Assembly: GCA_002007465.1 (NCBI GenBank)
Contig: LNAC01001934.1
Coordinates: forward strand, 2,068-66,067
Direction of reading: 5' to 3'
Origin: Ailurus styani
Taxonomy: Eukaryota > Chordata > Mammalia > Carnivora > Ailuridae
DNA: 64,000 nt
The translations under genes and the position numbers were made by a program. Shown here one piece after another: positions 44,255 through 55,444 of the stretch. Every line of letters starts with the position of its first letter. The first letter of the stretch is position 1. Below the pieces are notes generated by a model that was not told the DNA's origin, ran no database searches, and was given only the letters and a program-made list of their open reading frames with translations.

Positions 44255-45082
44255 ATGGATATAATGATGGACCCCCAGCAGTGCGAAGTTTGTGGAGTAG
44301 GCTTTGGGCTGCTTAACAGACAGCGATCTTGCAAACAATGCAAAAGACGTTGCTGTGCAAAATGTATCGACACAAACTATCTATCCCCACGTAAAGGGAA
44401 CAACAGCAGAAATGGAGAGGATACATGTGCTGACTGTGTCCTGACAGAGGCCACCAACCACTCAATATCAGTGCAAGAGGAGCTTACCGTCACGGAGGAG
44501 ATCAACCGTGGACTCAAAAACGAACTTAAGCAGCGAGTCATTGCCATGGAAAAGTTTCGAAGCTTCATGACAGAGTTTTGCGAAACGTTCAACCCAGGAT
44601 CCGCCATATTTGCTGATGACACCAACACCGATCTGGCGACCATGGAGGTGATTGATAGCACAATGCCAATTGTGAACTTGGTTGACCAGTGTCAAGTGAA
44701 CCTGCACAATATTAGCACCAAGGTCAAAATGATGCGGGCAGAACGCGACAATGCATTAAAAAATGAAAGGATGCAGAAGCAAATGGTGGAGAATATGCAA
44801 ACTCAAATGAAGAATATTGCACAACATAGAGATGAATTGCAGGAGTCAGTTCGGTCCTTGAACCAGACGATCATCAAAATGGAGGGAGAACTGCAACAGC
44901 TGGCGGACCTGAAACGCGAATACGAAAACCTGCGGGAGCGATGCAAGAAAATGGAAAGCCAAAGGGAACGTGCATCAGGCAGATTCACTACGGCATCCAT
45001 TTGGGGTCAAAGGAACCCAGGGGAATCCCAGTCAGGCGGGTCCTACCTGATGTCGCTATTCTGCCCGAGGCTCGGAGTATAG
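44255..45082 (+). CDS. FYVE-like zinc-finger plus coiled-coil protein
   Basis: 275 residues, intronless. Residues ~9-66 contain four CxxC pairs, CEVC...CKQC..(R)CCAKC...CADC, with the spacing of a FYVE/RING-related zinc finger binding two zinc ions. The basic (R/K)(R/K)HHCR patch that grips PI3P in classic FYVE domains is replaced here by RRCCAKC, so lipid binding is uncertain. Residues ~75-245 form a long coiled coil (EEINRGLKNELKQRVIAMEK and following). The tail is short and Gly/Ser-rich. This is the domain order of endosomal tether proteins such as EEA1 or rabenosyn in miniature. The window also holds a FAB1 kinase that lacks a FYVE finger, but nothing shows that the two interact. Confidence 0.72.
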   Translation: MDIMMDPQQCEVCGVGFGLLNRQRSCKQCKRRCCAKCIDTNYLSPRKGNNSRNGEDTCADCVLTEATNHSISVQEELTVTEEINRGLKNELKQRVIAMEKFRSFMTEFCETFNPGSAIFADDTNTDLATMEVIDSTMPIVNLVDQCQVNLHNISTKVKMMRAERDNALKNERMQKQMVENMQTQMKNIAQHRDELQESVRSLNQTIIKMEGELQQLADLKREYENLRERCKKMESQRERASGRFTTASIWGQRNPGESQSGGSYLMSLFCPRLGV

Positions 45083-45141
45083 TAGTCACGCATCTATCAA
45101 AGGACAATGTAGTTAACCATATTAACGCTTAATAGTATACA

Positions 45142-48100
45142 TTAGTAGGGCTTTTTGTCCTGAAATGTCGAATAAATGGTGGATAAGTGCTCTCCGCGCT
45201 GCCGGAGTTGGATTTCGCAACGCTGTAACTGCTCAGTCAAACGACGGTTCTGATCCTCAGACGCCTGCAGTGACTGGGATGTCTGCGTGTACCGCCCCTG
45301 CAGCAAGTTCAAATCATCAGTGGCTTTATGTAAACGGCTCTCCATCGACTGAAGCTCACGGCTTAGGCGTTGGATCTCGACATCTGAAGCGTCCTTGGAT
45401 GAACGCAGAGCACTTATCGTGTGCTCGTGGTTACGGCACTTGGTAGACAGATCGTCCACCTGGAGCTGCCGCTCGCGCAGCTGGTGGTGCGTCTGCTCAT
45501 TTTCCTCTCTGGTTCTGGAAAGGTCGCCCTCCAATTGCTTGTGCTTGGACATCAGGGAAATCAACATGCGATATACTCTCTCAACCTGTGCGGTCAACTC
45601 GGTAACCTCCTGGTTCAGTCGGCCGTTGTCAGCCTCGACATTGCGAAGCTGGGAAAGCGATTTGTCACGCTGCTCCAGCTGACCCTGTAGACTGGAAACC
45701 TCAGACTTCAAACGGTCGCGATGAAGGTTCACCTCGCGCAAAGAGTCGGTGGCCTGGGTCTTCTCCGCCGATACCTGCCGGAGAGCCTGGTCTAAGTCAT
45801 GCACTTGCGTGCGTAGTTTAGCGCATTCACGGTCAAGTTGCTGTGCCTGCGATGTCGCAGAACTCAACTGGCTCTGGGCAGTGGCCAGTTCAGCCCGGGA
45901 TCGCTCCACCTTGGTGGCACACTCCTCTTTTACCAATTCCAGCTGTTTGGCAGCTGCCGCCCTGTGCTGTTGGAATTCCTTGGCCTGGGCATCCAAACGT
46001 GCGTGACTGCGAGCAACCTCCTTGCGGTGAAACGCCAGCTGAGCCTTGTACTTGGCTGCAAGCTCCTGGTGGTGTTGATCGGTAGCCCCGTTGGGACACA
46101 GCAACGAGTGAATCAAACTTTGTTTGCATGATTCGCTCGACATGTAAATCGATGCGATAATGGCGTGCACGCTCAGAAGGGCAGCAGCTCTCAAACTGCG
46201 TGTAGGATCAACCAAAGTGGAGTTGCTCGATATGGCACGTAAAAACTTATTCTCGCTCGCAAAGTTGCCCATACCGTGGTACTCGCTCATGCCTGTGTAG
46301 GTTGATGCGTAATCACGCAAAAGTGGTGAAACGCCAGGGCACATCTTCACGGCGCTGCACAACGCGCACAGCACGAAGGTTCCAGAGTCCATGCTGTCCG
46401 AACGATAGCCAGCAAGAGCATCATACGCCACCAACTTGGTAGCAATGTCACCTATGCACAGTGATTTGTGCAGGAACTCACACGAGACGCTGGTGGTATG
46501 CAGAGCCACAAGACGTAACTGCTTGGCGTTTACATCCTTCATCGCGGATACAAGGTCAGGAAGCCCACCCGCCTGAACGAAGCCATCTAAGAGGGCTACC
46601 TTGCTCACCAGACTAGTGGCATCCATCAGAGTAGCGCCAGCAGGCTTCCTGAATCCGACCATAGCGAGAAGGTGTTTCACGAACTTGGCCCTGATATCTC
46701 CACTAAGAGATTTGGTTACATCGGATCGCAACAAAACACGACGCATAATAAGTGCCATTATCACCTGGATGGGACCAAGACTCAGAGTGGCAACGTTCAG
46801 AAATGTTTCCACAGCGTTGCCAACCGTATCGGAATACCTCTCCAATAAACCAGCAGCACCTGACATCGTATTAGCAATATCTGGAAGTGTCTTCGGGCAT
46901 GTGTCAAACAATAGGTGAAGCATTTGGAGAATGGGAACAGCCAAATCGTCCATCTTGTTGTGAATGAGATTACACGAGTGGAGCACGAACGTAGCGAACG
47001 TCTTCTGTGGATTCATACGATCGTCTGCGTAACGCGCAAAACCAGGATCACGCATGCATACGGTAAGTGCACTGGTGACGGCCTTTAACTGTAACACACT
47101 CCTGCATTTGGTCATGTACTCGAATAAAATTCTTGGAATCGAGTAGTTGTTCTGAGACAGCTCGGGGGGACATAAACGCACATACACGCAATATGCCCAC
47201 AGCAAAAGTGACCTTCCTGAATTCGAACTTTCAAGCATGTTGCAGAGCGCCTTGACACCTTTGACCAACAGATCGCTGTTGCCGAACTTAATACCGCATG
47301 ACAAAAGGCCACATAGGACGCTCCAGTGTTTAGAAAAAATAGCCTTACGGTCCTCTATATCGGGTGCTAAGCGATCCTCAGGTAGGTCGCCGCCTTGTAT
47401 CATGTAATTTGCACGGTCGGTGCTGCGGACGGCCTGCTCAACGAAGCAGCAGGCAACGCAGGCAAGGGTATCGTATAAATCACTGTTGCCACCCAACAAC
47501 TCATCCACGCAGTCCGGAGTGTTAGAAAGGATCACGTCAAGAAGATGTAGGCACAATGCATATAGTAAAGAAATGCGTTGTGCCACACGACGGTCAATTG
47601 AGGCAAACGGATCATTGTCCTCCGGTGTAGATCGCCACACTCCACGGCCAAGAAGCGAAAAGAATCGTCGCGCAATGTCAACGCTATTCCACTGGGTTTG
47701 CACGGAATTACCAGCGGAACTAAACCACGCTGTGGCGTAAATGACACGGATGACGTTCAATACGTGCGTGAGCAAATTGGCAGTGGAACTGTTTGAATCA
47801 ACCGCTTGGGGTAACAAATAACCAATCTTGTGATACCTTGCAAGCACAGACAAAGTCATTATGGAGGTCATGTGGTCACTTGATGTGAGGCCCGACTCGC
47901 TGAGCTCATCGAAGGTCACATGTATCAAACCCCCGTAAGAGATGCTGGAACAGAGTGCCTCGGCACGGCCGTAGTAAGTATGAAGTAGTCTCTGGCAGTG
48001 TTTGGTGAGCAGCATTTCACACTCCGGTGTATTCAGATAGCGACTGCGATATGGGTTCCTCTCAAACTTTTGTAGTTCCAGTTTCCCAAGGACGTCACTG

Positions 48101-48396
48101 CATGCCTCGCGTGCAAATGTGGCACAGTCGTCGAACATGCCTCCCTTGTGGTAAGTGTCAATGCCGCCCATATTGTAGTTGTAATTGTACGCCATCCCAG
48201 CGGATGGTTTGTACTCTCCCCGGGGGGGATAGTCTGCCCTGACCTCGACGTTCTTCATTGGATCAGCCTTTGAGTAATCATTTCGGGTATTCTCGGAAAT
48301 GTGATAATCATTCGCAGTTGGTTGCCTAGTCAAAGATGTGTACCCGCGATGTTCCAAGTTGTCGTACGTTGCGTCCCTGCCCATGTTTATGACCAT
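45142..48396 (-). CDS. Armadillo-like helical repeat plus coiled-coil protein (possibly CIP2A-like)
   Basis: 1,084 residues in one exon, starting at the ATG at 48396. Residues ~90-750 are a series of helical repeats rich in Leu, Ala and Cys, without enzyme motifs, consistent with an armadillo/HEAT solenoid. Residues ~770-1070 are a continuous coiled coil rich in Gln, Glu and Arg (RSHARLDAQAKEFQQHRAAA onwards). This solenoid-then-coil layout resembles CIP2A, the PP2A-inhibiting protein, whose homologues exist across eukaryotes. The resemblance is architectural only. Alternatives are Uso1/p115-like vesicle tethers, which have the same layout. The N-terminal ~70 residues are Tyr/Asn/Gly-rich and disordered. 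Confidence 0.65.
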   Translation of the reverse strand: MVINMGRDATYDNLEHRGYTSLTRQPTANDYHISENTRNDYSKADPMKNVEVRADYPPRGEYKPSAGMAYNYNYNMGGIDTYHKGGMFDDCATFAREACSDVLGKLELQKFERNPYRSRYLNTPECEMLLTKHCQRLLHTYYGRAEALCSSISYGGLIHVTFDELSESGLTSSDHMTSIMTLSVLARYHKIGYLLPQAVDSNSSTANLLTHVLNVIRVIYATAWFSSAGNSVQTQWNSVDIARRFFSLLGRGVWRSTPEDNDPFASIDRRVAQRISLLYALCLHLLDVILSNTPDCVDELLGGNSDLYDTLACVACCFVEQAVRSTDRANYMIQGGDLPEDRLAPDIEDRKAIFSKHWSVLCGLLSCGIKFGNSDLLVKGVKALCNMLESSNSGRSLLLWAYCVYVRLCPPELSQNNYSIPRILFEYMTKCRSVLQLKAVTSALTVCMRDPGFARYADDRMNPQKTFATFVLHSCNLIHNKMDDLAVPILQMLHLLFDTCPKTLPDIANTMSGAAGLLERYSDTVGNAVETFLNVATLSLGPIQVIMALIMRRVLLRSDVTKSLSGDIRAKFVKHLLAMVGFRKPAGATLMDATSLVSKVALLDGFVQAGGLPDLVSAMKDVNAKQLRLVALHTTSVSCEFLHKSLCIGDIATKLVAYDALAGYRSDSMDSGTFVLCALCSAVKMCPGVSPLLRDYASTYTGMSEYHGMGNFASENKFLRAISSNSTLVDPTRSLRAAALLSVHAIIASIYMSSESCKQSLIHSLLCPNGATDQHHQELAAKYKAQLAFHRKEVARSHARLDAQAKEFQQHRAAAAKQLELVKEECATKVERSRAELATAQSQLSSATSQAQQLDRECAKLRTQVHDLDQALRQVSAEKTQATDSLREVNLHRDRLKSEVSSLQGQLEQRDKSLSQLRNVEADNGRLNQEVTELTAQVERVYRMLISLMSKHKQLEGDLSRTREENEQTHHQLRERQLQVDDLSTKCRNHEHTISALRSSKDASDVEIQRLSRELQSMESRLHKATDDLNLLQGRYTQTSQSLQASEDQNRRLTEQLQRCEIQLRQRGEHLSTIYSTFQDKKPY

Positions 48397-49898
48397 CTCA
48401 CTAACGTAATATAAGATCACACAACTAGCTTCTGATGAAGGAGGGTGTGATCATACGCGTGCCCAATCCTTAGCCCTTGTACTCATTATTGCACTGTGGT
48501 TCGGGCGAAGAAAAGTTGCGTGTACAGACGTTGCCGCAGCTTCGCACAGCGTGGAAATTAGAGGACGGCAGTCGAAAGTGTGTGAGCTATACAAAGAAAC
48601 CGATTGTCAATGTAACAGATGTCGTTGTAGTTGAAATGATGTTGTTGTCGTCGTAAACAGCCTATTACGCCTGTACAAGTAGGCTCCCACAATACGAAGA
48701 TAGAAGAATGATATGGCAGATGCGATGCGTGATAAAGATGACAGGAGCCTCAAAGTCACAAACGAAGCACCTTGTAACGGTGAGACCTGTCGAAAGCGCG
48801 TTTGACAGGCAGTGGAAAGAAATTTACATCCACACACCGCGATAGGCACTGATTGATAGAAGTACTCCGCAGCTGCTGCTGTCTTTTGCCGCTTGCTGAG
48901 TTATAACAAACGGCAAAATTGTTCACAGTAGATTGACGTGACTCGCCTATCACGCCAAACACTTATTCGAAGTACTGCTGCAGGCACGTGAGCCTGCCAA
49001 ACCAGAATACAGTTCCAAAAGAATGCGTCCTCACCGCAGCCAGATAATGAGATTGGGTGATTAAAGGGTAGTATGGCGATCCGGTTAAGTCTTTGAAGTA
49101 CGCAGGGAGGTGACGCGCGCTGGAGAACGGGCCACAGTGGACTGTCTAGATATGGGGAGTGTAGCAACCTCTTCCTAGCTCACTATGTTGGTCTTACCAC
49201 ATACTGAATTGCCATAGAGGTGGACTCACAAGTGCATTGAATGGCATCTGACGCCCAAACATTTCAGAAGGTGTTCGCGTGCTTGCGGAAACGGTGACCA
49301 CTCCGAGCCGAGCACGCACAAGTATGATTCAACAGATACCTGTAGACAGAGATGTGTTCATAACCGTGAAGTGATGATGCATGCGCGTTCTAAAGAGAAG
49401 CGGGTAGCATGTGTGCGAGGGTTTACAGCCGTTGTTGGTGGATATACCGTGATGTCGTTGGCTGGTCGGGTAAAACTCTGCATGTATGATAGAAACCCTT
49501 CTTCTGGTCATTCCCTTCTTATATGTACCAAATAGTAGTCACCAAATAGGCGCCCTGTTGTACCAGCGAATTGTGATCACGCAGGTGACTCGCTCAAGAG
49601 TTTACCTTGCGTCTGATAAAGCATCGTATAGTTGCTACAGTTGTACACATTAACTTAATACTGATTCAAAGAGTGCTCAAGGGTCCTATTAATAGATTGG
49701 ATGGTCTGCTTGCCTTCTTAGACCATATGCATCATTCTATGCAACCCCTTTATCCGTGGATTCCTATCTATAATGTGCCACGATGCATGAATAGTAATCA
49801 TTTTGGAGCCGAGATGACATAAGAGTTTATGATGGCACTTACGAGTGTATAATTTGGTGAAAAGTGCTGTGCTTCTTCTGTTTTAGGTGCGTTGGAAG
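48397..49898. other. Large divergent intergenic region
   Basis: This 1.5-kb region lies between an armadillo-coiled-coil gene (-) and a leader-bearing gene (+). It has no convincing frame. At 49277-49317 a 9-bp stem (one G.T pair) closes a GGAAA-containing loop. The hairpin was compared with the SRP RNA helix 8 but lacks its conserved asymmetric loop, so no RNA is claimed. Confidence 0.4.
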
Positions 49899-51326
49899 AT
49901 GCTGTACCTCGAGAATGAAACTGGTTGGAATGCCTGCCTCTTTAGACTGCTATGTGTGACTCTGTGGTATCTGTTGGTTCAACGGTCACCTCTAGGTGCT
50001 GGCTCCAGAGCTAGTTTTGCCATTGAAAGACAGTGTCCTCTTCGCAGCTTTCCGGGAGAGGCAGACCTTGTTCGACCGCAGCATATCGCAAATCGCATAG
50101 GCCACCCTGGAGATCGCACAAGCTGGAAGACATTGGGAACTATTGCTCTACGCCAACCGTTGAAGCATGGATTTGTGACAACAGGTTCCACTTTCTCAAA
50201 AAAGGCTTGGAGATGTGACCATGTAGACAGCGGTCCACCAAGTATTGGTCATCAACTGTCATGGAAAGGTGTACGGAGGTACTCCATCGGTGCTGCAGGC
50301 CAATACAATCACGGGATTGATCCGAACAGAATAATAGGTGGCGATTTCGATACACCACCGGGTGTTCTTCACAGCGCAGAAAACGATGAAATTCGTGAAT
50401 TCTCACAGGAAATGTGGAACAAAGGAGTCTCACTAGAGGAGGCAGTTGACCGGTTAAACCTTCTTGACGGTACACAGTCAGATGAAGTTATAGACAATTT
50501 CTTGTACGGAAAGTCCACGTCGGTTGATTCTAAGGAGGATGACAAAATCGCCAATGAGAATGCAAGTGGTAATGAAACCACCCTGTCTCAAGAGTCGCCT
50601 CTAGGAAGTGGAGGTAAGATCGAAGATAGCGAACTTGGTGAAGTGCCGGGATATGTGGCACCGCCTGAATATATAGACGAGGAGCAATATCGTCGAGAGA
50701 CGGAGGAACGCTATGGAGGAATGCGCAAAGGACCTGAACCGGACATGAACGATCTAGACTCCGACGATGAACATCACACTGGAATAGAAGAAGTTAACTA
50801 TTCGGCCCTCACAAGCAGCGAACTGCAGCTGGTGCGTACGCTGATGCAAAATAAGCTGGAATCGCCGGAGAGTCATGAACAAATCCTCAAGGAACTGCTT
50901 GCAGGCGGTACGGGTGACTTCACAGAAAAACAGTGTAGGGAATATTTCGATAAGTTCGTACGCATCGGAGATATACTTATGGAACTGAATAAGACGGTTG
51001 GAATGCAACCAGTGCAATTAGACTGGATACCAGAGATGCAGCAGCGCATCAGAGATTTTGTCGAAAATAAAGGATATGAAGTAGCCTCCATTAAGTGGAC
51101 GGAACATGATGTTATAGTAGGACTGAAGGATGTTATATCGGACACCAGCTCTGCCTCCCTTCATGAGGCCTTGGCCATGCACCTCCACACAGAGGCTGGC
51201 ATCGATATATGTCCCGGAATCAAAAAGTTAGGGGTATTGATGTACACGGCGACCCTTAATGAAAAGAAAACTGATGGATATGTGGGTTCAAAGAGTAAGC
51301 GCCAGCCAATAGACGAAGAAGGATAA
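49899..51326 (+). CDS. Putative organelle-targeted protein (RimP-like tail possible)
   Basis: 475 residues from the ATG at 49899. The start MLYLENETGWNACLFRLLCV TLWYLLVQ provides a signal-type segment, followed by ~100 residues rich in Arg, His, Ser and Gly with few acids. This is the pattern of a bipartite apicoplast leader. The middle (~130-290) is acidic and disordered. The last ~140 residues look folded (QQRIRDFVENKGYEVASIKW, LHEALAMHLHTEAGIDICPG). The last part vaguely recalls the N-terminal half of ribosome-maturation factor RimP, including the plastid homologues. That is a weak guess and the function should be considered unknown. A GTG four codons upstream was not chosen. Confidence 0.6.
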   Translation: MLYLENETGWNACLFRLLCVTLWYLLVQRSPLGAGSRASFAIERQCPLRSFPGEADLVRPQHIANRIGHPGDRTSWKTLGTIALRQPLKHGFVTTGSTFSKKAWRCDHVDSGPPSIGHQLSWKGVRRYSIGAAGQYNHGIDPNRIIGGDFDTPPGVLHSAENDEIREFSQEMWNKGVSLEEAVDRLNLLDGTQSDEVIDNFLYGKSTSVDSKEDDKIANENASGNETTLSQESPLGSGGKIEDSELGEVPGYVAPPEYIDEEQYRRETEERYGGMRKGPEPDMNDLDSDDEHHTGIEEVNYSALTSSELQLVRTLMQNKLESPESHEQILKELLAGGTGDFTEKQCREYFDKFVRIGDILMELNKTVGMQPVQLDWIPEMQQRIRDFVENKGYEVASIKWTEHDVIVGLKDVISDTSSASLHEALAMHLHTEAGIDICPGIKKLGVLMYTATLNEKKTDGYVGSKSKRQPIDEEG

Positions 51327-51775
51327 CAATAGTTATAAGCGGAATCGATGAAGGTTGTCTACAACTTTAAAAGGGAAACAGCAATAGACATTTTGTGGCA
51401 TCCCAAATGATATCAAACTGAGTTCTTCTGCCATGATTGGTTTGTCTATGTCACGAAGTACAACTGCAATCATGCGATTCCGTGTTAATAAGACACAGTA
51501 GTAAAACCTCGAATAGATTACTAGGTTGTCAATATAACGCAGTAATAATTGTGTAAAATGATTAAATATATAAGGGTATGTATTACAATGTTGTTACGAT
51601 GTTCATTGTTGAAGTTATCCTAGTGACAGTGTGTTACATACCTTGCAGGGTGGTGATTCTGACCCGCCATTATAATGCTCTGCAGCAAATCAGTTATTAG
51701 TATAATGTGTAATGTTGAGATGATTGGAGAGGGGTGTGCAATTGTAGTGGATAAGCATAACATAAGGATGTACGT
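51327..51775. other. Intergenic region
   Basis: This 449-bp AT-rich spacer lies between two plus-strand genes. It presumably contains the 3' end of one and the promoter of the next; nothing else was seen. Confidence 0.5.
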
Positions 51776-53778
51776 ATGCCGCTCAAACTGAACGGTAAGT
51801 GGATTCCTTAAGCATGTCCAAAGTGTCGATTCGTGGAACACTAATCGTTGCTTAGAGGCTGTAACATTGTTTCTATCGGTGCGACGAGGTCTGGAGGCTT
51901 GTCTTATCAACGAAATAAAAAGAAATCCACACCTTAACTCGATAGAAAGGATACACTCCAGAAGGAGCAAGGCATTAGATTATCTCATCCCGGAATCATA
52001 TCCAGACGAAAAGGATTGGATAAATGGGTCTCTAGATGTTGAAGTAACGCGGATAAAGCGTTACGGTAATGATAAGTGGTTATACATCCCAAACCAGGGA
52101 GAGAAACAGCCTGTGACGAAGAAAATTATCCTGACTAACATACAACCTCAAAAGATAAGATACGTCAATTCCTGCAGCATTAGACCGCAGTCTGGAGGAT
52201 TAGAAGTTAAGTGTAACCGAGACTGGCTTATAGGATGTGTTCTTGGTCTGAGAACTGTTGAGAGCGTTTGGCTACGAGTTGGAATACCTTTCCGATGCCA
52301 CAGTAGTGTAGATCTCACCCACCGTATATCGCTATTACCATGGTCTGAGTATATGCCACAAGTACCGATAGAGAATATACCATTGCGTATAATCAGCAAA
52401 CATTCAAGTGTATGGTCTAGTGTCGTCATAGAGGAATGCGTGCGTGAGGGCATACGTAACTATTTGAATCGTAATAATACGTCTATATCACAGAGTAATG
52501 TGGAGCCGGACGAATGCTGTATCTCTGTAAACATAAGCAGAAATACATGTTACGTAGCAGTACAGTGTTCATCCAGACTATCTCCACGGCATTTCAACTT
52601 TGTGAACAACACAGCTACTATAGGGACTGTTCAGGTTAGAGAAGGATTGGCCCCTTGTTGGTCCCTCTCGAAGGTAAAGCTACAGGCGCACATTGAAGTA
52701 AGGCAACAAACGGGATCAATTGACATCAGCAATAAAGGTGTTATACCTCCCTCAGTATCCATAGGTGAAACTGCTGTCCGACAAAACACTTTGGAGCGTC
52801 GGAAATTCATTGAAAACCAGCAACTCATATCTAATGATAAGTACGAAATTGCAGACGTGCTTATAGCGGGGATTCTACACGCTGATAGTATAGTAAAGAA
52901 ACTGAAGAAAAGGCCACTTCGGGTAAGTCATTGGAATTGTGAAAGGCCTAGATATATGCAGATCTGGAACCCATTCTGTGGAAACGGGCTTGTACTCAGT
53001 GAAATAATAGCGTTGGTCCTGCAATTGCCTAACTTTACGTTGCAAAATCCACCATCCTCATTCTTCCGAGAATTGGCAATTGGGAAGGACAATGACTTGT
53101 ACAACTCTGTGCTTGACAAATATCTGAAGGTCGAAATTCCAGGTATAAAAGACGTTGAAGTTGTTGGGTCAGAAAGAAGTGTCCTAAAATTAGCACAAGC
53201 GGCAGTAAAGTTGGACAACCTCTACTCCTTTTACAGGCCGATTTTTAATGAGGGTAGGATAAGGTTATTCGCGATAATAGTGTTTTAGATCATAGAACTT
53301 GCAACAGCATAAAGGGAGAATCCACGGTTTTTAGACAATATCGCAATAGGTAGGTATACAATGCTGTCGTTAAAGCGTTTCCAAGGCTGCCGGTTTCGGT
53401 ATCCCTTCACCAGGCGGAATTGGGAACAATTGCGCCCCTCATGTCCGGATCAATGGTAATTGCGAAGATACCTTGCATGAAGAAGGAGGTTCGTTGGCAT
53501 TGGGTTGAATGTATATGTTGCAGGCTGGAAGTGACCACGTCTATGAGTCTATCAAAGCATACCGTCTCTTTGGGAATATAATAGGTTCACGATCAGATTG
53601 GAATGGTGTATACGCGATTGTGAGAGTGGGTAGAGCATTGAGATGTGCTAATCCTTACCAGGGTAGAGCATTCGAACATTTCAGCGGACTTGAATGGCAT
53701 AGTATAGCTAAAGCTACTAGTTCAAGAGGGGGAACGACCAAGCTGCTCAGGTGGGATGCAATTTGCTCTCCATTATGA
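51776..53778 (+). CDS. THUMP-type RNA (guanine-N2) methyltransferase, probable
   Basis: Related to RlmL/Trm14-type enzymes that methylate guanine N2 in rRNA or tRNA. Proposed exons: 51776-51794, 51856-53279, 53354-53488 and 53524-53778 (about 610 residues). The first 19-nt exon turns the long frame into MPLKLNEAVTLFLSVRRGLE, matching the family's 'ff.t.prGLE..l..El' opening. The THUMP-like region follows. The methyltransferase core is marked by MQIWNPFCGNGLVLSEI (motif I, D/N-P-x-C-G-S/N-G-T) and a later KIPCMKKE, possibly motif IV in a variant form. The 35-bp intron before AGSDHVYESIKAYRLFG is clear. The exon 2/3 border is the least certain part of the model. The normal Asp-Pro-Pro-Tyr of motif IV is not visible, so activity should be treated with caution. 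Confidence 0.65.
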
Positions 53779-53875
53779 CTATGATACAGATGGACAGGGA
53801 AGTCGAAGATATTCAAAACACCTGAAGAGCGATCGGAGCAACTAAATGAGCTCGATTTCATTTAAAATTGCAACA

Positions 53876-55444
53876 ATGTGCTACACTCAGAACAAGATGT
53901 CAGTCGTGATCAGGAGTATTGGCATGTTCCTTTTATGGTGTTCGCATGGTCTGATGGCATTTCGTAGGTTGATCCCAACGTTATGAAATGATGTAACAGG
54001 GATTCCACAAACAGTACATACATCGCTACGACGTGGAACTTTGTTAGTTTTAACTAGTGTAGTTGTTAAAGATGTGTATTTGTAGATTCTCAGAACCTAT
54101 AAAGGTGGCCATATTTGGAAGCACGGGGAGCATCGGAACACAGACACTCGACATGATACGTAGCATGAACAAAGCATCGGAAGAACCTAAATTTAAGGTA
54201 GTGGCGCTCACAGCGGACAGTAATGTGAAAGACCTAGCAAAACAGGCCGATGAATTCAAGTTGGTTATACAGGTATCATAGATACAACAATGTCGTAGGC
54301 CATCCCATCTCAACATCAATACAAATGTCGAAGATCTACGCAACAGTGTGGATAGCCGATGCCACATAACAACCGGAGCAGACGGATTAGTAAGGCTATG
54401 CAAGTCCGTCGACTATGATTTACTAATAATGGGGATTTCTGGATGCGCAGGTATCACACCTACTGTTGCTGCAGCAATGTCCGGCAAGCGATTAGCATTG
54501 GCCAACAAGGAGTCTGTGGTATCAGCAGGTAGCTTCATCAAGAATTAGCATATATGTCGCTTATAGGGAACTTGTTGCGCAGAGTTATCAGTCAAAGCAA
54601 GTGTGAAATCATCCCAATAGACTCGGAACACAACGCTTTGTATCAGTGTCTAATGACATCGGCACGTGATTTCGTGGATCATGTTAAAATTAAAACTACA
54701 AAACCATTGTGTAGCATCTCATCGAATGTCATTAATACCGTGAAACGGCTCATAATAACCAGCAGTGGTGGGCCTTTCAGGGATACGCCATTACACATGA
54801 TGGAAACACTACGATTGAAGGATGCCCTCAAACATCCGGTATGGAGCATGGGTGCAAAAATAACGGTGGACTCATCTACAATGATGAACAAGGGACTAGA
54901 AGTGATCGAAGCTAACCAACTTTTCGGAATCCCCTACGAACAAATACGAGTGTTGATTCACAAGGAGTGTATTGTGCATTCTCTCGTTGAATTTGTCGAT
55001 AACTCAGTTGTGGCGCAACTTTACAGGCCTGATATGAGGCTCCCAATCGCATATGCTTTAAACTGGCCAGATCGGGTTGAAAATACACTGCCCGAACTGG
55101 AACTGACACAACAGTCTCTTACCTTCTCAGACCCAGACCTTCAGAAATTCCCTTGTCTAAAACTAGCATATCAAGTGGGTAAGATGGGTGGTTTATACCC
55201 AACAGTGTTAAATGCGGCCAACGAAAAAGCCAATGAGATATTTAGACAAGATGCCATCTCACATTGTGAACTGTTCCACTTTGTGAGCAATGCGATTGAC
55301 GCATACCGACATCCCAATGCTACTGACAACAGTATAGAGGTATGGTGTGTCTGTGAATGATCTGTAACCATTATGTAGGAGATCATGGAGGCTCATGAGT
55401 GGGCCAAGCGATACGTCCTCGCCGAGTTCAACGCTCGAACCTAG
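53876..55444 (+). CDS. dxr: 1-deoxy-D-xylulose 5-phosphate reductoisomerase (DXR/IspC), apicoplast
   Basis: Second enzyme of the non-mevalonate isoprenoid pathway in the apicoplast. It converts DXP to MEP with NADPH and is the fosmidomycin target. Six exons: 53876-53967, 54000-54032, 54086-54259, 54299-54528, 54567-55339 and 55379-55444 (455 residues), with introns of 32-53 bp. Exon 1 encodes a signal peptide ([16 protein letters not shown]). Exon 2 is only 33 nt and leads into [20 protein letters not shown] (NADPH loop). The family motifs are intact: [50 protein letters not shown] (metal/substrate), [10 protein letters not shown] (flexible lid region), [20 protein letters not shown], and [11 protein letters not shown]. 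The C-terminal helix ([18 protein letters not shown]) is completed by exon 6. The start may instead be the Met seven codons later. Confidence 0.95.

Noticed and set aside
45165..46131. Several plus-strand frames over the coiled-coil region
   Set aside because: They are antisense shadows of the Gln/Glu/Arg-rich coiled coil of the minus-strand gene.
49261..49330. Signal recognition particle RNA (helix 8-like GGAAAC loop)
   Set aside because: The sequence after the loop lacks the conserved GGAGCAGG-type strand and the asymmetric loop, so only an unspecific hairpin remains.
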